This document shows, one piece after another, positions 41,551-49,481 of a DNA stretch of 64,000 nt. The first letter of the stretch is position 1. Each line of letters opens with the position of its first letter. Below the pieces are notes generated by a model. That model saw only the letters and a list, made by a program, of their open reading frames with translations. It was not told the origin of the DNA and did no database searches. Made by a program: the position numbers and the translations under genes. This stretch comes from Bacilliculturomica massiliensis (GTDB lineage: Bacteria; Bacillota; Clostridia; Peptostreptococcales; Anaerovoracaceae), in contig NZ_LR027599.1 in the NCBI RefSeq assembly GCF_900605495.1, positions 1 through 64,000 on the forward strand, written 5' to 3'.

Positions 41551-41569
41551 TGTAGATTTAAAATCTACA
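41551..41569. promoter_or_regulatory. Repressor operator copy 1
   Basis: Perfect palindrome TGTAGATTTAAAATCTACA, identical to 41795-41813. Lies at the end of the Cro-like gene, 20 bp upstream of the next HTH gene. Confidence 0.75.
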
Positions 41570-41780
41570 CTTTGTTAAAAAAAATTTCGTCTCGTTTAGA
41601 TTTGCTCATGCCGAACTCAGTTACAAATACTGCTATCTCGCTGGCTTTAAACTCAGTCATATTGTCAATTTTTTTTTGTAAGGAATATGGAGTTATGTGC
41701 AATTCAGAAGCTATTTTTTTCATTTTTAACCCTTTTGCATCTATCCAATCCCTTAAAGCTTTGCTATCCGTCAACACCAT
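41565..41780 (-). CDS. Cro-like HTH protein
   Basis: A 71-residue protein (MKKIASELHITPYSLQKKID; FKASEIAVFVTEFGMSKSKR), a DUF739/Cro-type HTH. It faces the S24-type repressor gene across the operators, the standard place for Cro. Start uncertain: ATG at 41780, with GTG or TTG a few codons later; AAAGGGGG lies upstream. Confidence 0.8.
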   Translation of the reverse strand: MVLTDSKALRDWIDAKGLKMKKIASELHITPYSLQKKIDNMTEFKASEIAVFVTEFGMSKSKRDEIFFNKV

Positions 41781-41794
41781 CACCCCCTTTCTTT

Positions 41795-41847
41795 TGTAGA
41801 TTTAAAATCTACAATTTCATAATAGCACTGAGTAGAACTAAAGTCAA
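41795..41847 (-). promoter_or_regulatory. Early (Cro-side) promoter with repressor operator copy 2
   Basis: Minus strand TTGACT (41842-41847), 17 bp, TATTAT (41819-41824). The palindrome TGTAGATTTAAAATCTACA (41795-41813) lies directly after the -10, so bound repressor would block early transcription. Confidence 0.75.
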
Positions 41848-41873
41848 CATATTTTTGCGAAAATCTATTTTTT

Positions 41874-41904
41874 TGTTGATTTAAATTCTTCAATATGTTA
41901 TGAT
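41874..41904 (+). promoter_or_regulatory. Repressor promoter with degenerate operator copy 3
   Basis: Plus strand TTGATT (41876-41881), 17 bp, TATGAT (41899-41904). The overlapping 41874-41892 matches the operator palindrome at 16 of 19 positions. A weaker site over the repressor's own -35 suits autoregulation. Confidence 0.7.
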
Positions 41905-41922
41905 TACGTTGAGGTGATAATA

Positions 41923-42468
41923 ATGGAAAAGCAAGACCGGCTTCTCGCCATAGGAAATAGAATAAAAGAAAGGCGTATCGCTTTAGGCATATCGCAAGAA
42001 GCCCTTGCCTTTGAAGTTGGATACAAATCAAGAACATCTATCAATAAAATCGAACTTGGGAAAACGGATATTGTTCAATCTATGATCGTAAAAATTGCAA
42101 ATGCATTACAAACTACACCAGCCTTCCTTATGGGATGGACCGACGAGTTTGAATCTGAATATAATCCTGCAAAACCAAGCGGAAACGTATTTGCATTTGA
42201 AATAAAGGGCCATAGCATGGAACCCCGCATGTTTGACGGTGACACAGTCATAGTCAAAAAACAGGACGACGTAGAAAGTGGTGAAATTGCGATCGTTGAG
42301 ATCGAGGGAAAAGTCGTGGCCAGAAAGGTGATAAAACAAGATTCTGGGATCATGATTGTTGGTCTTAACGCAGCCGCTTTTTCGCCTAAGTTTTATCCGT
42401 ATGATCAAGTCCGGATCATCGGAAAAGTTGTTGAAGTCCGCGGAAATGTAGATGGATGGAACAATTAG
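41923..42468 (+). CDS. CI-like repressor (XRE HTH plus S24/LexA-type peptidase domain)
   Basis: A 181-residue repressor: N-terminal HTH (IKERRIALGISQEALAFEVG) and a C-terminal LexA-type domain with catalytic Ser in GHSMEPRMFDGD and Lys in GKVVARKVIK. The usual Ala-Gly self-cleavage site is not obvious in the linker (SEYNPAKPSGNVFAF), so induction may differ from classic self-cleavage. ATG at 41923 follows GAGGTGA. It maintains lysogeny by binding the three operators. Confidence 0.88.
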   Translation: MEKQDRLLAIGNRIKERRIALGISQEALAFEVGYKSRTSINKIELGKTDIVQSMIVKIANALQTTPAFLMGWTDEFESEYNPAKPSGNVFAFEIKGHSMEPRMFDGDTVIVKKQDDVESGEIAIVEIEGKVVARKVIKQDSGIMIVGLNAAAFSPKFYPYDQVRIIGKVVEVRGNVDGWNN

Positions 42469-42480
42469 AGCACTGAATGA

Positions 42481-42519
42481 ATAAAAAACAACCGCCCACC
42501 TGTTGGCGCAGGTGAGCGG
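42481..42519 (-). terminator. Terminator-like hairpin after the repressor gene
   Basis: CCGCCCACCTG (42492-42502) with CAGGTGAGCGG (42509-42519), one mismatch. The T-rich tail is on the minus-strand side (TTGTTTTTTAT), so it should stop leftward transcripts from the integrase side more than it ends the repressor mRNA. Confidence 0.5.
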
Positions 42520-42530
42520 AAGTTATATAT

Positions 42531-42583
42531 GAGGCTCGTTGTGGAACCTCTCTTGACAAAGTAAGTATAACACAACGAACCTC
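42531..42583. repeat. Inverted repeat upstream of the integrase
   Basis: GAGGCTCGTTGTG (42531-42543) with CACAACGAACCTC (42571-42583), one mismatch. Between the arms is TTGACA. It may be the integrase promoter/operator or bind a recombination factor. Not otherwise known to me. Confidence 0.5.
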
Positions 42584-42617
42584 AATTTTGCAATGCGCAC
42601 AAGGAGGTTTTTTTATT

Positions 42618-43682
42618 ATGGCAAAAGCAAGGCAGTTACCGTCTGGTAATTGGCACGTGAAGGTGTACGACTACACAGACGAGAACGGTAAGCGCCATTA
42701 CCGGGCCTTCACGGAAGCAACGGAACGAGAAGCGAATAAAAAGGCAGAATTATTCAAAGAGCATAAAAAGGCGCTGTCTAAGGATAGTGGAAATATGACA
42801 TTGAATGAAGCTATGGATTCGTTTATAGAAGCCAGATCTAACATTTTATCCCCATCAACCATAAGGGGATATAGGAAAATTCAGCAGGAACGTTTTAAAG
42901 AGCTTATTGGCGTTAGGCTGAATGACTTAACAGAAGAAACTATACAGAAGGCGGTTAATCGAGAATCTAAAAAATACGCTCCGAAAACAGTAATTAATGC
43001 ATACGGTTTTGTAGCCACCGTACTGAATGTATACAGAAAAGGGTTTAAGCCGGATATCCTGCTGCCGCAGAGAAAAAAATTCATCCCTCAGCGGATCACC
43101 GCAGAAGATATAAGAAAGCTGATGCTGGAAATACAAAAGGATAGTTTAAGCGCTGCCCTTTTACTCGCAATTGTACTGGGCCTGAGAAGGTCTGAGATAA
43201 TCGCGCTGTATTGGGAAGACATTAATTTTAATCTTCAAACGCTGACAGTTAAGCGAGCTATGGTCAGGGATGAGAATGAAAATCTCGTCATTAAAGATAC
43301 AACGAAAACAGAGCAGTCAACCCGGACCATACATATTCCGAAGTTTATTCTTGATGAGCTTGAAGCGATTATTCCAGAGGAAGCCAACGGACATATCTTT
43401 AAAGTGAATCCAGAAACTATTCTGGCGCATTTGAAAAAATGCTGCGACCTTGCCGGTATACCACGGTTGAGACTGCATGATCTGCGCCACATAATGGCAA
43501 GTGTTGGGCTTATGTTAAATATTGGAGATAAATATTTAATGGAGCGTGGCGGATGGAGCAGTAAAGACGTTATGAAGAATGTCTATCAACATACCTTATA
43601 CGAGGGCGCAAGTCAAGCAGAATTGCTGATAGAAAATTATTTTGAATCCCTTATTGAAGATAAAAACAAACCAAACGAATAA
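42618..43682 (+). CDS. int: Tyrosine-type phage integrase
   Basis: A 354-residue integrase: N-terminal arm-binding domain (PSGNWHVKVYDYTDENGKRH), core-binding domain (EAMDSFIEARSNILSPSTIR), and catalytic domain with LGLRRSEIIAL (first Arg), RLHDLRH (His-x-x-Arg), a GGWSS in place of the more usual GHSS, and the nucleophile in NVYQHTLYEG. ATG at 42618 follows AAGGAGG; the earlier frame is not needed. It stands 175 bp from the right attachment site and points to it. Recombines the phage with tRNA-Sec. Confidence 0.95.
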   Translation: MAKARQLPSGNWHVKVYDYTDENGKRHYRAFTEATEREANKKAELFKEHKKALSKDSGNMTLNEAMDSFIEARSNILSPSTIRGYRKIQQERFKELIGVRLNDLTEETIQKAVNRESKKYAPKTVINAYGFVATVLNVYRKGFKPDILLPQRKKFIPQRITAEDIRKLMLEIQKDSLSAALLLAIVLGLRRSEIIALYWEDINFNLQTLTVKRAMVRDENENLVIKDTTKTEQSTRTIHIPKFILDELEAIIPEEANGHIFKVNPETILAHLKKCCDLAGIPRLRLHDLRHIMASVGLMLNIGDKYLMERGGWSSKDVMKNVYQHTLYEGASQAELLIENYFESLIEDKNKPNE

Positions 43683-43693
43683 CATTTATTGGA

Positions 43694-43776
43694 ATGCAAC
43701 ACAACATGATTTTGTGTTGCATTTTATGTTGCATTTGATAAAAAACTATGCAACATACAGTCTATTTCATGCAACA
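43694..43776. repeat. Integrase terminator and arm-type sites, right end
   Basis: ATGCAACACAA (43694-43704) and TTGTGTTGCAT (43712-43722) form a perfect stem that likely ends integrase transcription. The motif TGTTGCAT/ATGCAACA recurs at 43727, 43748 and 43769. TTGTGTTGCAT also occurs at the left end (6233-6243). Confidence 0.65.
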
Positions 43777-43830
43777 ATGTGTTGTAAATTTTTAAAATAG
43801 CAACATGCACAAAACGTTGAAAAATAAATA

Positions 43831-43854
43831 GGAGCCACTGTTTCCAATGGCTCC
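43831..43854 (-). terminator. Phage-borne replacement terminator for tRNA-Sec
   Basis: GGAGCCA (43831-43837) pairs with TGGCTCC (43848-43854); the minus strand then reads TATTTATTTTTC. It begins a few bases after the tRNA CCA, inside phage sequence. Confidence 0.75.
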
Positions 43855-43856
43855 AT

Positions 43857-43886
43857 TCTGGCGGAAGTATGTGGGAATCGAACCCA
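43857..43886. repeat. Phage attachment site, right copy (attR)
   Basis: Identical to 6146-6175 over 30 bp. It covers the last 28 bases of tRNA-Sec (T-arm, 3' acceptor strand, CCA) and two bases beyond. Confidence 0.95.
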
Positions 43887-43955
43887 CCCAGGAGGCTCCT
43901 AACCCCCCGAACTGGTTTTGAAGACCAGAAGGCACACCAGCACCCATCTACTCCC
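43859..43955 (-). tRNA. selC: tRNA-Sec (anticodon TCA), selenocysteine tRNA
   Basis: A 97-nt tRNA with encoded CCA. The minus strand shows anticodon stem-loop CTGGTCTTCAAAACCAG (anticodon TCA), a long variable arm (CGGGGGGTTAGGAGCCTCCT), and a T-arm GTGGGTTCGATTCCCAC. The extended 8-bp acceptor is GGGAGTAG against ATACTTCC, with a G-U at position 3 and a G-A mismatch at the last pair. Both attachment copies share this 3' strand, so integration did not create the mismatch. It follows selA on the same strand. Required to insert Sec at UGA codons. Confidence 0.95.
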
Positions 43956-44140
43956 AAATCGTTCTATTTCCGCCATTCATACACCGGTCGACAGGGCGTG
44001 CACCACGCTTTTTCAGCTGTATGCCCCTGCCGGCTGAGGGTATTCTCTGCAGCAACCGCCGGCCCTTGTCTCAGAATCTCTTCTGCACACGGCCGCCGGA
44101 TCGTTCTCACGAACCGAACGTCTGCCGCTCTATGATTGTA

Positions 44141-45535
44141 CTAAATTTGAGGAAAAATAGCAAGCATTGCTTTCGCGATCACAGAAAATTCTTTCTCCCC
44201 GATCGTCCGCACATCCAGCAGAAGCCTGTCCCGGGATATGCGGGCAATAATTGGAATTTCATGGTCTCTAAGTCTTTTCTCCAGCTGATCCACCGTCATT
44301 ACCTCCGGCGAAAAAGCCAAAGCAAAAGTGGGCAGATCCAGCATAGGCGCAGACCCTCCGCCGATCTGCGAGCACTCTTCCACAAGTTCCGCACGACAGC
44401 CCCCCATGCGGCCCTCGATCAACGCCAGCAGACGCAGGGCCTTTTCCTTCAGTTCCTTTCTGTCCGCCGAGATCATCTCCAATACGGGGATCTCCTTCAT
44501 CGCTTTTTCCCGGTCCAGATAGATTCGGAACGTCTCCTCCAGTCCGGCCAGCGTCAGTTTATCGCTTCTCACCATCCTTGCCATTGGATGTTTTTTCATG
44601 CGCTCGATATACTCTTTTTTTCCCACGACGATGCCTGCCTGAGGCCCGCCCAGCAGCTTATCGCCGCTGAACATGACGACGTCCGCTCCCGCGGCCAGTC
44701 CCTCCTGCACCGTAGGCTCGTCCACGCCGTATTCCCGCAGATTCAAAAGCAGGCCGCTTCCCATATCGTACAGGACCGGCAGACCTCTCCGGTGGCCCAG
44801 CTCAGCCATATCGCTCAGCGCCGCCTCCTCCGTAAAACCGATGATCCTGTAATTACTGGTGTGCACCTTGAGCAGCGCACCCGTGTTCTCGCCTATGGCA
44901 TTTTCGTAATCGGAGAGCTTCGTCTTGTTGGTGGTCCCCACTTCTTTCAGGAACGCGCCGCTCTGCTCCATGATCTCCGGTACGCGGAAGGCTCCTCCGA
45001 TCTCCACCAGCTCTCCCCGGGATACCACCACCTCGCGGTCCTGCGCCAGCGCGGACAGGCAGAGCGCCACCGCCGCGGCGTTATTGTTTACCACCATGGC
45101 GTCCTCGGCTCCCGTGATCCTGGCCGCCAGCGCCGAAATATGCTGATGTCTCGATCCCCGCTGTCCCCTGTCCAGATCGTACTCAAGGTTGGAAAAATTT
45201 TCAGCCGCCTCGGCTATGGCTGCCGCGATCCGCGGATTCAGCCTGGCCCGTCCCAGATTCGTGTGCAGGATAATACCGGTGCCGTTGATCACCCGGCGCA
45301 GGTTTCTGCGTTCCAGTCTCCTGATACGGCTCTTTACCGCCTGCAGGATAGACTCCATCTCGATCTCCGCGTCCTCTCCGGCCAGGATCGACTGGCGCAG
45401 CTCGTCCACTGCTCCGCGCACCGCTTCCAGCACGATCTCTCTGGAAGATCCCGCTATCTCTGAAGCCAATTCTTCTCTCTGTATGATCTCGTCAGTCTTT
45501 GGTAGATTTCTTAATTTATCGTTGATTCCGCTCAT
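44141..45535 (-). CDS. selA: L-seryl-tRNA(Sec) selenium transferase
   Basis: A 464-residue PLP enzyme that converts Ser-tRNA(Sec) to Sec-tRNA(Sec) using selenophosphate. Visible: N-terminal tRNA-binding helices (MSGINDKLRNLPKTDEIIQR), RRVINGTGIILHTNLGRARL, and PLP-lysine in VVMFSGDKLLGGPQAGIVVG. Full length for the bacterial family. Encoded 185 bp upstream of tRNA-Sec, likely cotranscribed. SelB and SelD are not in the window; before prophage insertion the next gene after tRNA-Sec was the thiol operon, so selB is not directly downstream. Confidence 0.95.
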   Translation of the reverse strand: MSGINDKLRNLPKTDEIIQREELASEIAGSSREIVLEAVRGAVDELRQSILAGEDAEIEMESILQAVKSRIRRLERRNLRRVINGTGIILHTNLGRARLNPRIAAAIAEAAENFSNLEYDLDRGQRGSRHQHISALAARITGAEDAMVVNNNAAAVALCLSALAQDREVVVSRGELVEIGGAFRVPEIMEQSGAFLKEVGTTNKTKLSDYENAIGENTGALLKVHTSNYRIIGFTEEAALSDMAELGHRRGLPVLYDMGSGLLLNLREYGVDEPTVQEGLAAGADVVMFSGDKLLGGPQAGIVVGKKEYIERMKKHPMARMVRSDKLTLAGLEETFRIYLDREKAMKEIPVLEMISADRKELKEKALRLLALIEGRMGGCRAELVEECSQIGGGSAPMLDLPTFALAFSPEVMTVDQLEKRLRDHEIPIIARISRDRLLLDVRTIGEKEFSVIAKAMLAIFPQI

Positions 45536-45761
45536 TTTGGATACCGCTCTCCCTGTAAATTAGCATATTACGCCTGTTTGCCGCTGCACACCGCGGCTGT
45601 CCTGAATTTATTCTATTTCACCGAAAGAGTTAATGCAACAGTTTTTCGCTTTTTGCCCCCCTCACATTCAGACAGAACCGTGCAGCCCAGCGCCCCAGCG
45701 TGGGGCAAGATTCGATGCGGCCGGGCGAGGCGGCGCTGTACGGGCCCGGCACAAGATCCTC

Positions 45762-45855
45762 CTGTACAGCACCGGTTCAGCGCGGAGCACCGGCACACCG
45801 TGGAACTCCGGTTCAGTGTGGAACCCGGCACACCGTGAAGCACCGGCACAATATG
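45762..45855. repeat. GC-rich tandem repeat in the selA-ATPase spacer
   Basis: Repeating blocks of AGCACCGGCACACCGTGGAA and shorter variants with GGTTCAG, ACCGGCACA and GTG. The 433-bp spacer (45536-45968) contains this and a terminator, no gene. Confidence 0.6.
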
Positions 45856-45876
45856 GAGCGGCGCCGCACTGCGCAA

Positions 45877-45913
45877 AACGCCGGGGCGCGGTCGTGTGCG
45901 CGCCTCCGGCGTT
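45877..45913 (-). terminator. Terminator of the metal-efflux operon
   Basis: AACGCCGG (45877-45884) pairs with CCGGCGTT (45906-45913), extended by inner GC pairs; TTTTGCG follows on the minus strand. Confidence 0.6.
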
Positions 45914-45968
45914 CTGTTCCTCATCGCTGTGCGATTATTATCTTTTGTATACTCCCTTTGCTCCGACT

Positions 45969-48020
45969 TTAATCCGCTTTCAGCGCCCGCATGGCGTTTA
46001 AGATCGCGATGACCGAAACGCCTACGTCGGCGAAAACTGCCTCCCACATGTTCGCCATGCCGAAAGCTCCCAGAATCAGGATCAATCCCTTAACGCCAAG
46101 TGCAAACACGATATTCTGCTTGACGATGCGAAGGGTCTTTCTGGCGATCCCGATAGCGGTCAGAAGTTTGGAAGGCTGATCGTCCATGAGCACCACGTCC
46201 GCAGCTTCGATAGCCGCGTCCGATCCCAGCCCTCCCATGGCCACGCCCACATCAGCCTGTGCCAGTACAGGCGCGTCGTTGATGCCGTCGCCCACGAAAA
46301 GCAGCTTTCCTTTCGGCGATTTCTGCTTCATAAGCGCTTCCATCTTCTCAACTTTATCCCCCGGCAGCAGCTCTGCATAGGCAGCGTCCAGACCGATCTG
46401 TTCTGCCGTGCGTTCAGCCACATTCCTGGCGTCGCCCGAAAGCATAACGGTCTTTTTCACACCCAGCCTGCGCAGCCCTGCCACCGCTTTCGCGGAATCC
46501 TGCTTGATCTCGTCCGATATGAGCACCGTGCCGCAGAAACTGCCGTCCCGGGCCACATATACCACCGTGCCCGCCTTATCCTCCGGCGCGCACTCGACGC
46601 CGAATTTCTGCATCAGTCTGAGGTTTCCGGCCAGCACCGTCCGGCCGTCCACCAGCGCCTTCACACCGTGTCCTGCGATCTCCTCCACGTCCGTGACGCG
46701 CTTTTCTTTCACAGGCCCTGACGCTCCATCTGTGCGCTCCGTCTCAGACCGCACTGTCTCTGGCTGATCTGTCCCGGGCAGCGCTGCTTCCCCTCTGTTC
46801 CCAGCCTGTTTGACCTGAACTGCTTCAGACTGCGCCGCCTCCTGCGGTGTATTTCGCTCCATCCAAGCCTGTTTCAGCGACAGGGAAATGGGATGGTCGG
46901 AATAGCTCTCCGCCAGCGCCGCCATCTCCAGCAGCGCGTTCTCGCTGACTATCCGGCCTCCCTCCGCCGTATCGGCGCCACTGGCGCCCGGCGTGACTAT
47001 CTCGGACAGCTTTCTGGACGGGTTGATCTCCGTCACGCGGAATACCCCTTTTGTCAGTGTGCCTGTCTTGTCGAAGACGACGATCTCTGCGGAAGCCATC
47101 GCCTCCAGATAATTGCTTCCCTTCACCAGCACGCCGCTTTTCGATGCTCCTCCGATCCCCCCGAAAAATCCCAGAGGAATAGAGATGACCAGCGCACAGG
47201 GACAGGAGATGACCAGAAAGATCAGCGCCCGCTGGATCCAGTCCGCCCAGGCAGCGCCCGGCACCACCAGCGGAGGGATCAAAGCCAGAGCCGCCGCGGC
47301 GATAACTACCGCCGGCGTATAATACCGCGCAAATCTGGTGATAAAGTTCTCCGCTTTTGCCTTCTTGCTGCTGGCGTTTTCCACCATATCCAGGATCTTA
47401 GATACGGTGGATTCCCCAAACTCTTTCGTCACGCGGATGACCAGCAGTCCGTTCTGATTGACACAGCCGGACAGCACCTCCGTGCCGGCTGAAACACTGC
47501 GGGGCACGGATTCTCCTGTCAGCGCCGAGGTATCCACCATAGAATTCCCCGATACCACCAGACCGTCCAGAGGGATTTTTTCGCCGGCCTTTACCGTGAT
47601 CAGGTCGTCGATCCGCACTTCCTCCGGGTCGACCTGGACCAGCTCTCCGTCCCGCTCGATGTTGGCGTAATCCGGCCGGATATTCATCAGCTCTGTGATG
47701 GACTGACGGGACCGGTTGACCGCGTAACTCTGGAACAACTCTCCTACCTGATAAAACAACATGACCGCTACGCCTTCCGGATATTCTCCGATCAAAAACG
47801 CTCCCACGGTGGCCAGCGCCATCAGGAAATTCTCATCAAACACCTGCCCCCTGAAAATATTCCTGACGGCCGACAACAATACCGGTCCGCCTACCAGAAG
47901 ATACGGTATGAGAAACAGCGCCAGCCGCAGATACCCTTCCGCAGGGGCAAGTGCCGCGATCACAAGAAGCACGCCGCCTGCTATAATCTTTGCCAAATCT
48001 TTTTTCTGTCTTTTGCTCAT
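45969..48020 (-). CDS. cadA: P1B-type heavy-metal (Cd/Zn/Pb) efflux ATPase
   Basis: A 683-residue ATPase: ion site SCPCAL, phosphorylation motif DKTGTLTKG, TGES loop (TSALTGESVPRS), GDGINDAPVLAQADVGVAMG hinge. It pumps Cd2+, Zn2+ or Pb2+ out. The usual N-terminal HMA domain is missing and is encoded separately upstream. Between the phosphorylation motif and nucleotide domain there is an extra polar stretch (about 370-430, Gln/Glu/Thr/Gly-rich), one of several host-protein insertions. Symbol assigned by family resemblance to cadmium ATPases. Confidence 0.9.
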   Translation of the reverse strand: MSKRQKKDLAKIIAGGVLLVIAALAPAEGYLRLALFLIPYLLVGGPVLLSAVRNIFRGQVFDENFLMALATVGAFLIGEYPEGVAVMLFYQVGELFQSYAVNRSRQSITELMNIRPDYANIERDGELVQVDPEEVRIDDLITVKAGEKIPLDGLVVSGNSMVDTSALTGESVPRSVSAGTEVLSGCVNQNGLLVIRVTKEFGESTVSKILDMVENASSKKAKAENFITRFARYYTPAVVIAAAALALIPPLVVPGAAWADWIQRALIFLVISCPCALVISIPLGFFGGIGGASKSGVLVKGSNYLEAMASAEIVVFDKTGTLTKGVFRVTEINPSRKLSEIVTPGASGADTAEGGRIVSENALLEMAALAESYSDHPISLSLKQAWMERNTPQEAAQSEAVQVKQAGNRGEAALPGTDQPETVRSETERTDGASGPVKEKRVTDVEEIAGHGVKALVDGRTVLAGNLRLMQKFGVECAPEDKAGTVVYVARDGSFCGTVLISDEIKQDSAKAVAGLRRLGVKKTVMLSGDARNVAERTAEQIGLDAAYAELLPGDKVEKMEALMKQKSPKGKLLFVGDGINDAPVLAQADVGVAMGGLGSDAAIEAADVVLMDDQPSKLLTAIGIARKTLRIVKQNIVFALGVKGLILILGAFGMANMWEAVFADVGVSVIAILNAMRALKAD

Positions 48021-48134
48021 AATCTCTACTCCCTGCTATTCTGGGTCCGGGCCGCAGCGGCGCACCAGCCGCCCCGTTACGGTCCTGCCGTCCCGATCAC
48101 CCCTATTTCACAAAACAAAACGCCTCAGCTTCCC

Positions 48135-48353
48135 TTAGATCAGGATCGTGCAGTCCGGCTCTACCTTCCTGCAGGCCTTCACTACCTCCTGCATGATCGC
48201 GTCAAAACGATCGTCTACCGCGTCTATAGTGAGCTTCTGGGTCATAAAACTGATAGTGGCGCTGTTTACCCCATCGATTTTTTTCACGGCGTTCTCCATC
48301 TTAGCCGCACAGTTCGCACAATCCAGATCTTTCATTTTAAATACCTTTTTCAT
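48135..48353 (-). CDS. Free-standing heavy-metal-associated (HMA) domain protein
   Basis: A 72-residue protein with MKKVFKMKDLDCANCAAKME (CxxC metal site), then GVNSATISFMTQKLTIDAVD. It resembles CopZ/CadA N-terminal domains and lies 114 bp upstream of the ATPase, which lacks such a domain. It probably hands metal to that pump. ATG at 48353 follows GGAAAGGAAAGAG. Confidence 0.88.
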   Translation of the reverse strand: MKKVFKMKDLDCANCAAKMENAVKKIDGVNSATISFMTQKLTIDAVDDRFDAIMQEVVKACRKVEPDCTILI

Positions 48354-48641
48354 TTTGATCACTCTTTCCTTTCCTCTGCCTGCGTTGATGTATGCTTCTT
48401 GCTTATTTCAACGGCTGCCTCGCCGCTGTTTTCATCTCTTATCCTCTGACGCGTCATTCACCTGCCGCGCTCGCCTGCCGCCACCTGCAGACGTCACTTT
48501 CCAGCTTCCCGCCACGGGGCAGCCTGCTGTCGTTGCTTTAACCGGGGCACCTTCTGCCGCCACGTTGACGGTCATGTTCTGCGATCTTGTTCCACGGTCG
48601 CATTCCGCCGCATAGAGCGGATCCCCGACTGGCCGCCCGGG

Positions 48642-49037
48642 CTACTCCATGATATGCTCCATCCCCTGATCGATGATCGTTCTCACGTGATCATCTGCCA
48701 GAGAGTAGATCACCTGCTTGCCTTCTCTGCGAAACTTTACCAGCTGCGCCTGTTTCAGCACACGGAGCTGATGTGAGATAGCCGACTGTCCCATGGAAAG
48801 CGCTTCCGCGATATCGCAGACACACAGGTCTGATTCAAAGAGAACATACAGGATCTTGATCCGCGTGCTGTCTCCGAACACCTTATACAACTCCGCCAGA
48901 TCATACAGGATCTCATCCTCCGGCATCTGATCAGTCACCGATTTCACCACTTCGCCGTGAACCTGTGTCACCTCGCAGTTCTCGATCTCGCACCCGGCAT
49001 CCCGGTTCCACGCGTTCCTCGTTTTCTTCTCTGCCAT
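48642..49037 (-). CDS. ArsR/SmtB-family metal repressor (CadC-like)
   Basis: A 131-residue repressor with the CadC N-terminal cysteines (CEIENCEVTQVHGEVV) and ESDLCVCDIAEALSMGQSAI (metal site on the alpha-4 or DNA-binding helix). Such proteins release DNA on Cd, Pb or Zn binding. ATG at 49037 follows AAAGGAG. First gene of the operon with the HMA protein and ATPase; a 288-bp GC-rich spacer follows it. Confidence 0.9.
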   Translation of the reverse strand: MAEKKTRNAWNRDAGCEIENCEVTQVHGEVVKSVTDQMPEDEILYDLAELYKVFGDSTRIKILYVLFESDLCVCDIAEALSMGQSAISHQLRVLKQAQLVKFRREGKQVIYSLADDHVRTIIDQGMEHIME

Positions 49038-49196
49038 TTCGTTTCTCCTTTCCCACATAGCCGCCGCTGCTCCGCATTATTGCTGCGGTTCTCCCGCATC
49101 CAGAGACCTGCCTGTCATTTCAGTTCCACCGGTCCGCTATTTTCGTCCAGCGTCATTTGGCCCTTCGGCCAGTGTATATCATGAACGAATTAACAT

Positions 49197-49246
49197 ATGA
49201 ATAACTGTTCATACGTTCATTATATGCATACGCCGAAAAATGTCAA
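49197..49246 (-). promoter_or_regulatory. Promoter and ArsR-type operator of the metal operon
   Basis: Minus strand TTGACA (49241-49246), 16 bp, TATAAT (49219-49224). The palindromic ATGAATAACTGTTCAT (49197-49212) lies just after the -10, of the SmtB/CadC operator type. Confidence 0.75.
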
Positions 49247-49380
49247 TAGCTTTTAAAAAATAAATTAATATTGATTTAGTTCTATCCGAAGTTTCTGATC
49301 CCACGCATCTTCTATTAATATGAAGAACCGTGTTCGCCGGTCAGAACGGTCTTTGATCTGTCTCCAAATAAAAAAGTTTT

Positions 49381-49480
49381 CTTCGAAAACTTATGCGCCC
49401 TACGGGCTCACTTTTACAAGGTAAACTTTTCTAAAATATACGGAAATATCAACGGACGATATTTTCTATGTTATTAAAAA
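49381..49480. repeat. Dispersed intergenic repeat of about 100 bp, copy B
   Basis: Aligns with 3884-3980 (CTTCGAAAACTTATGCGCCC; GGGCTCACTTTTACAA) and is followed, like it, by a hairpin. The flanking 49260-49380 and 49501-49719 hold no gene I can support. Confidence 0.6.
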
Positions 49481-49481
49481 T

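Larger units (their letters stand above)
6146..43886. mobile_element. Complete temperate prophage, contractile-tailed, integrated in tRNA-Sec
   Basis: Bounded by 30-bp direct repeats, with the integrase next to the right repeat. It contains lysogeny, replication, packaging, head, sheath/tube tail, baseplate, fibre and lysis modules in the usual order on the minus strand. The sheath, tube, LysM, XkdQ/R/S/T/U-like set marks a PBSX-like myovirus type. Every essential module looks intact apart from small doubts noted below, so it may be inducible. Confidence 0.95.

Noticed and set aside
43869-44135. Plus-strand frames across tRNA-Sec and the selA 3' region
   Set aside because: They lie over the tRNA and antisense to selA, with no ribosome site.
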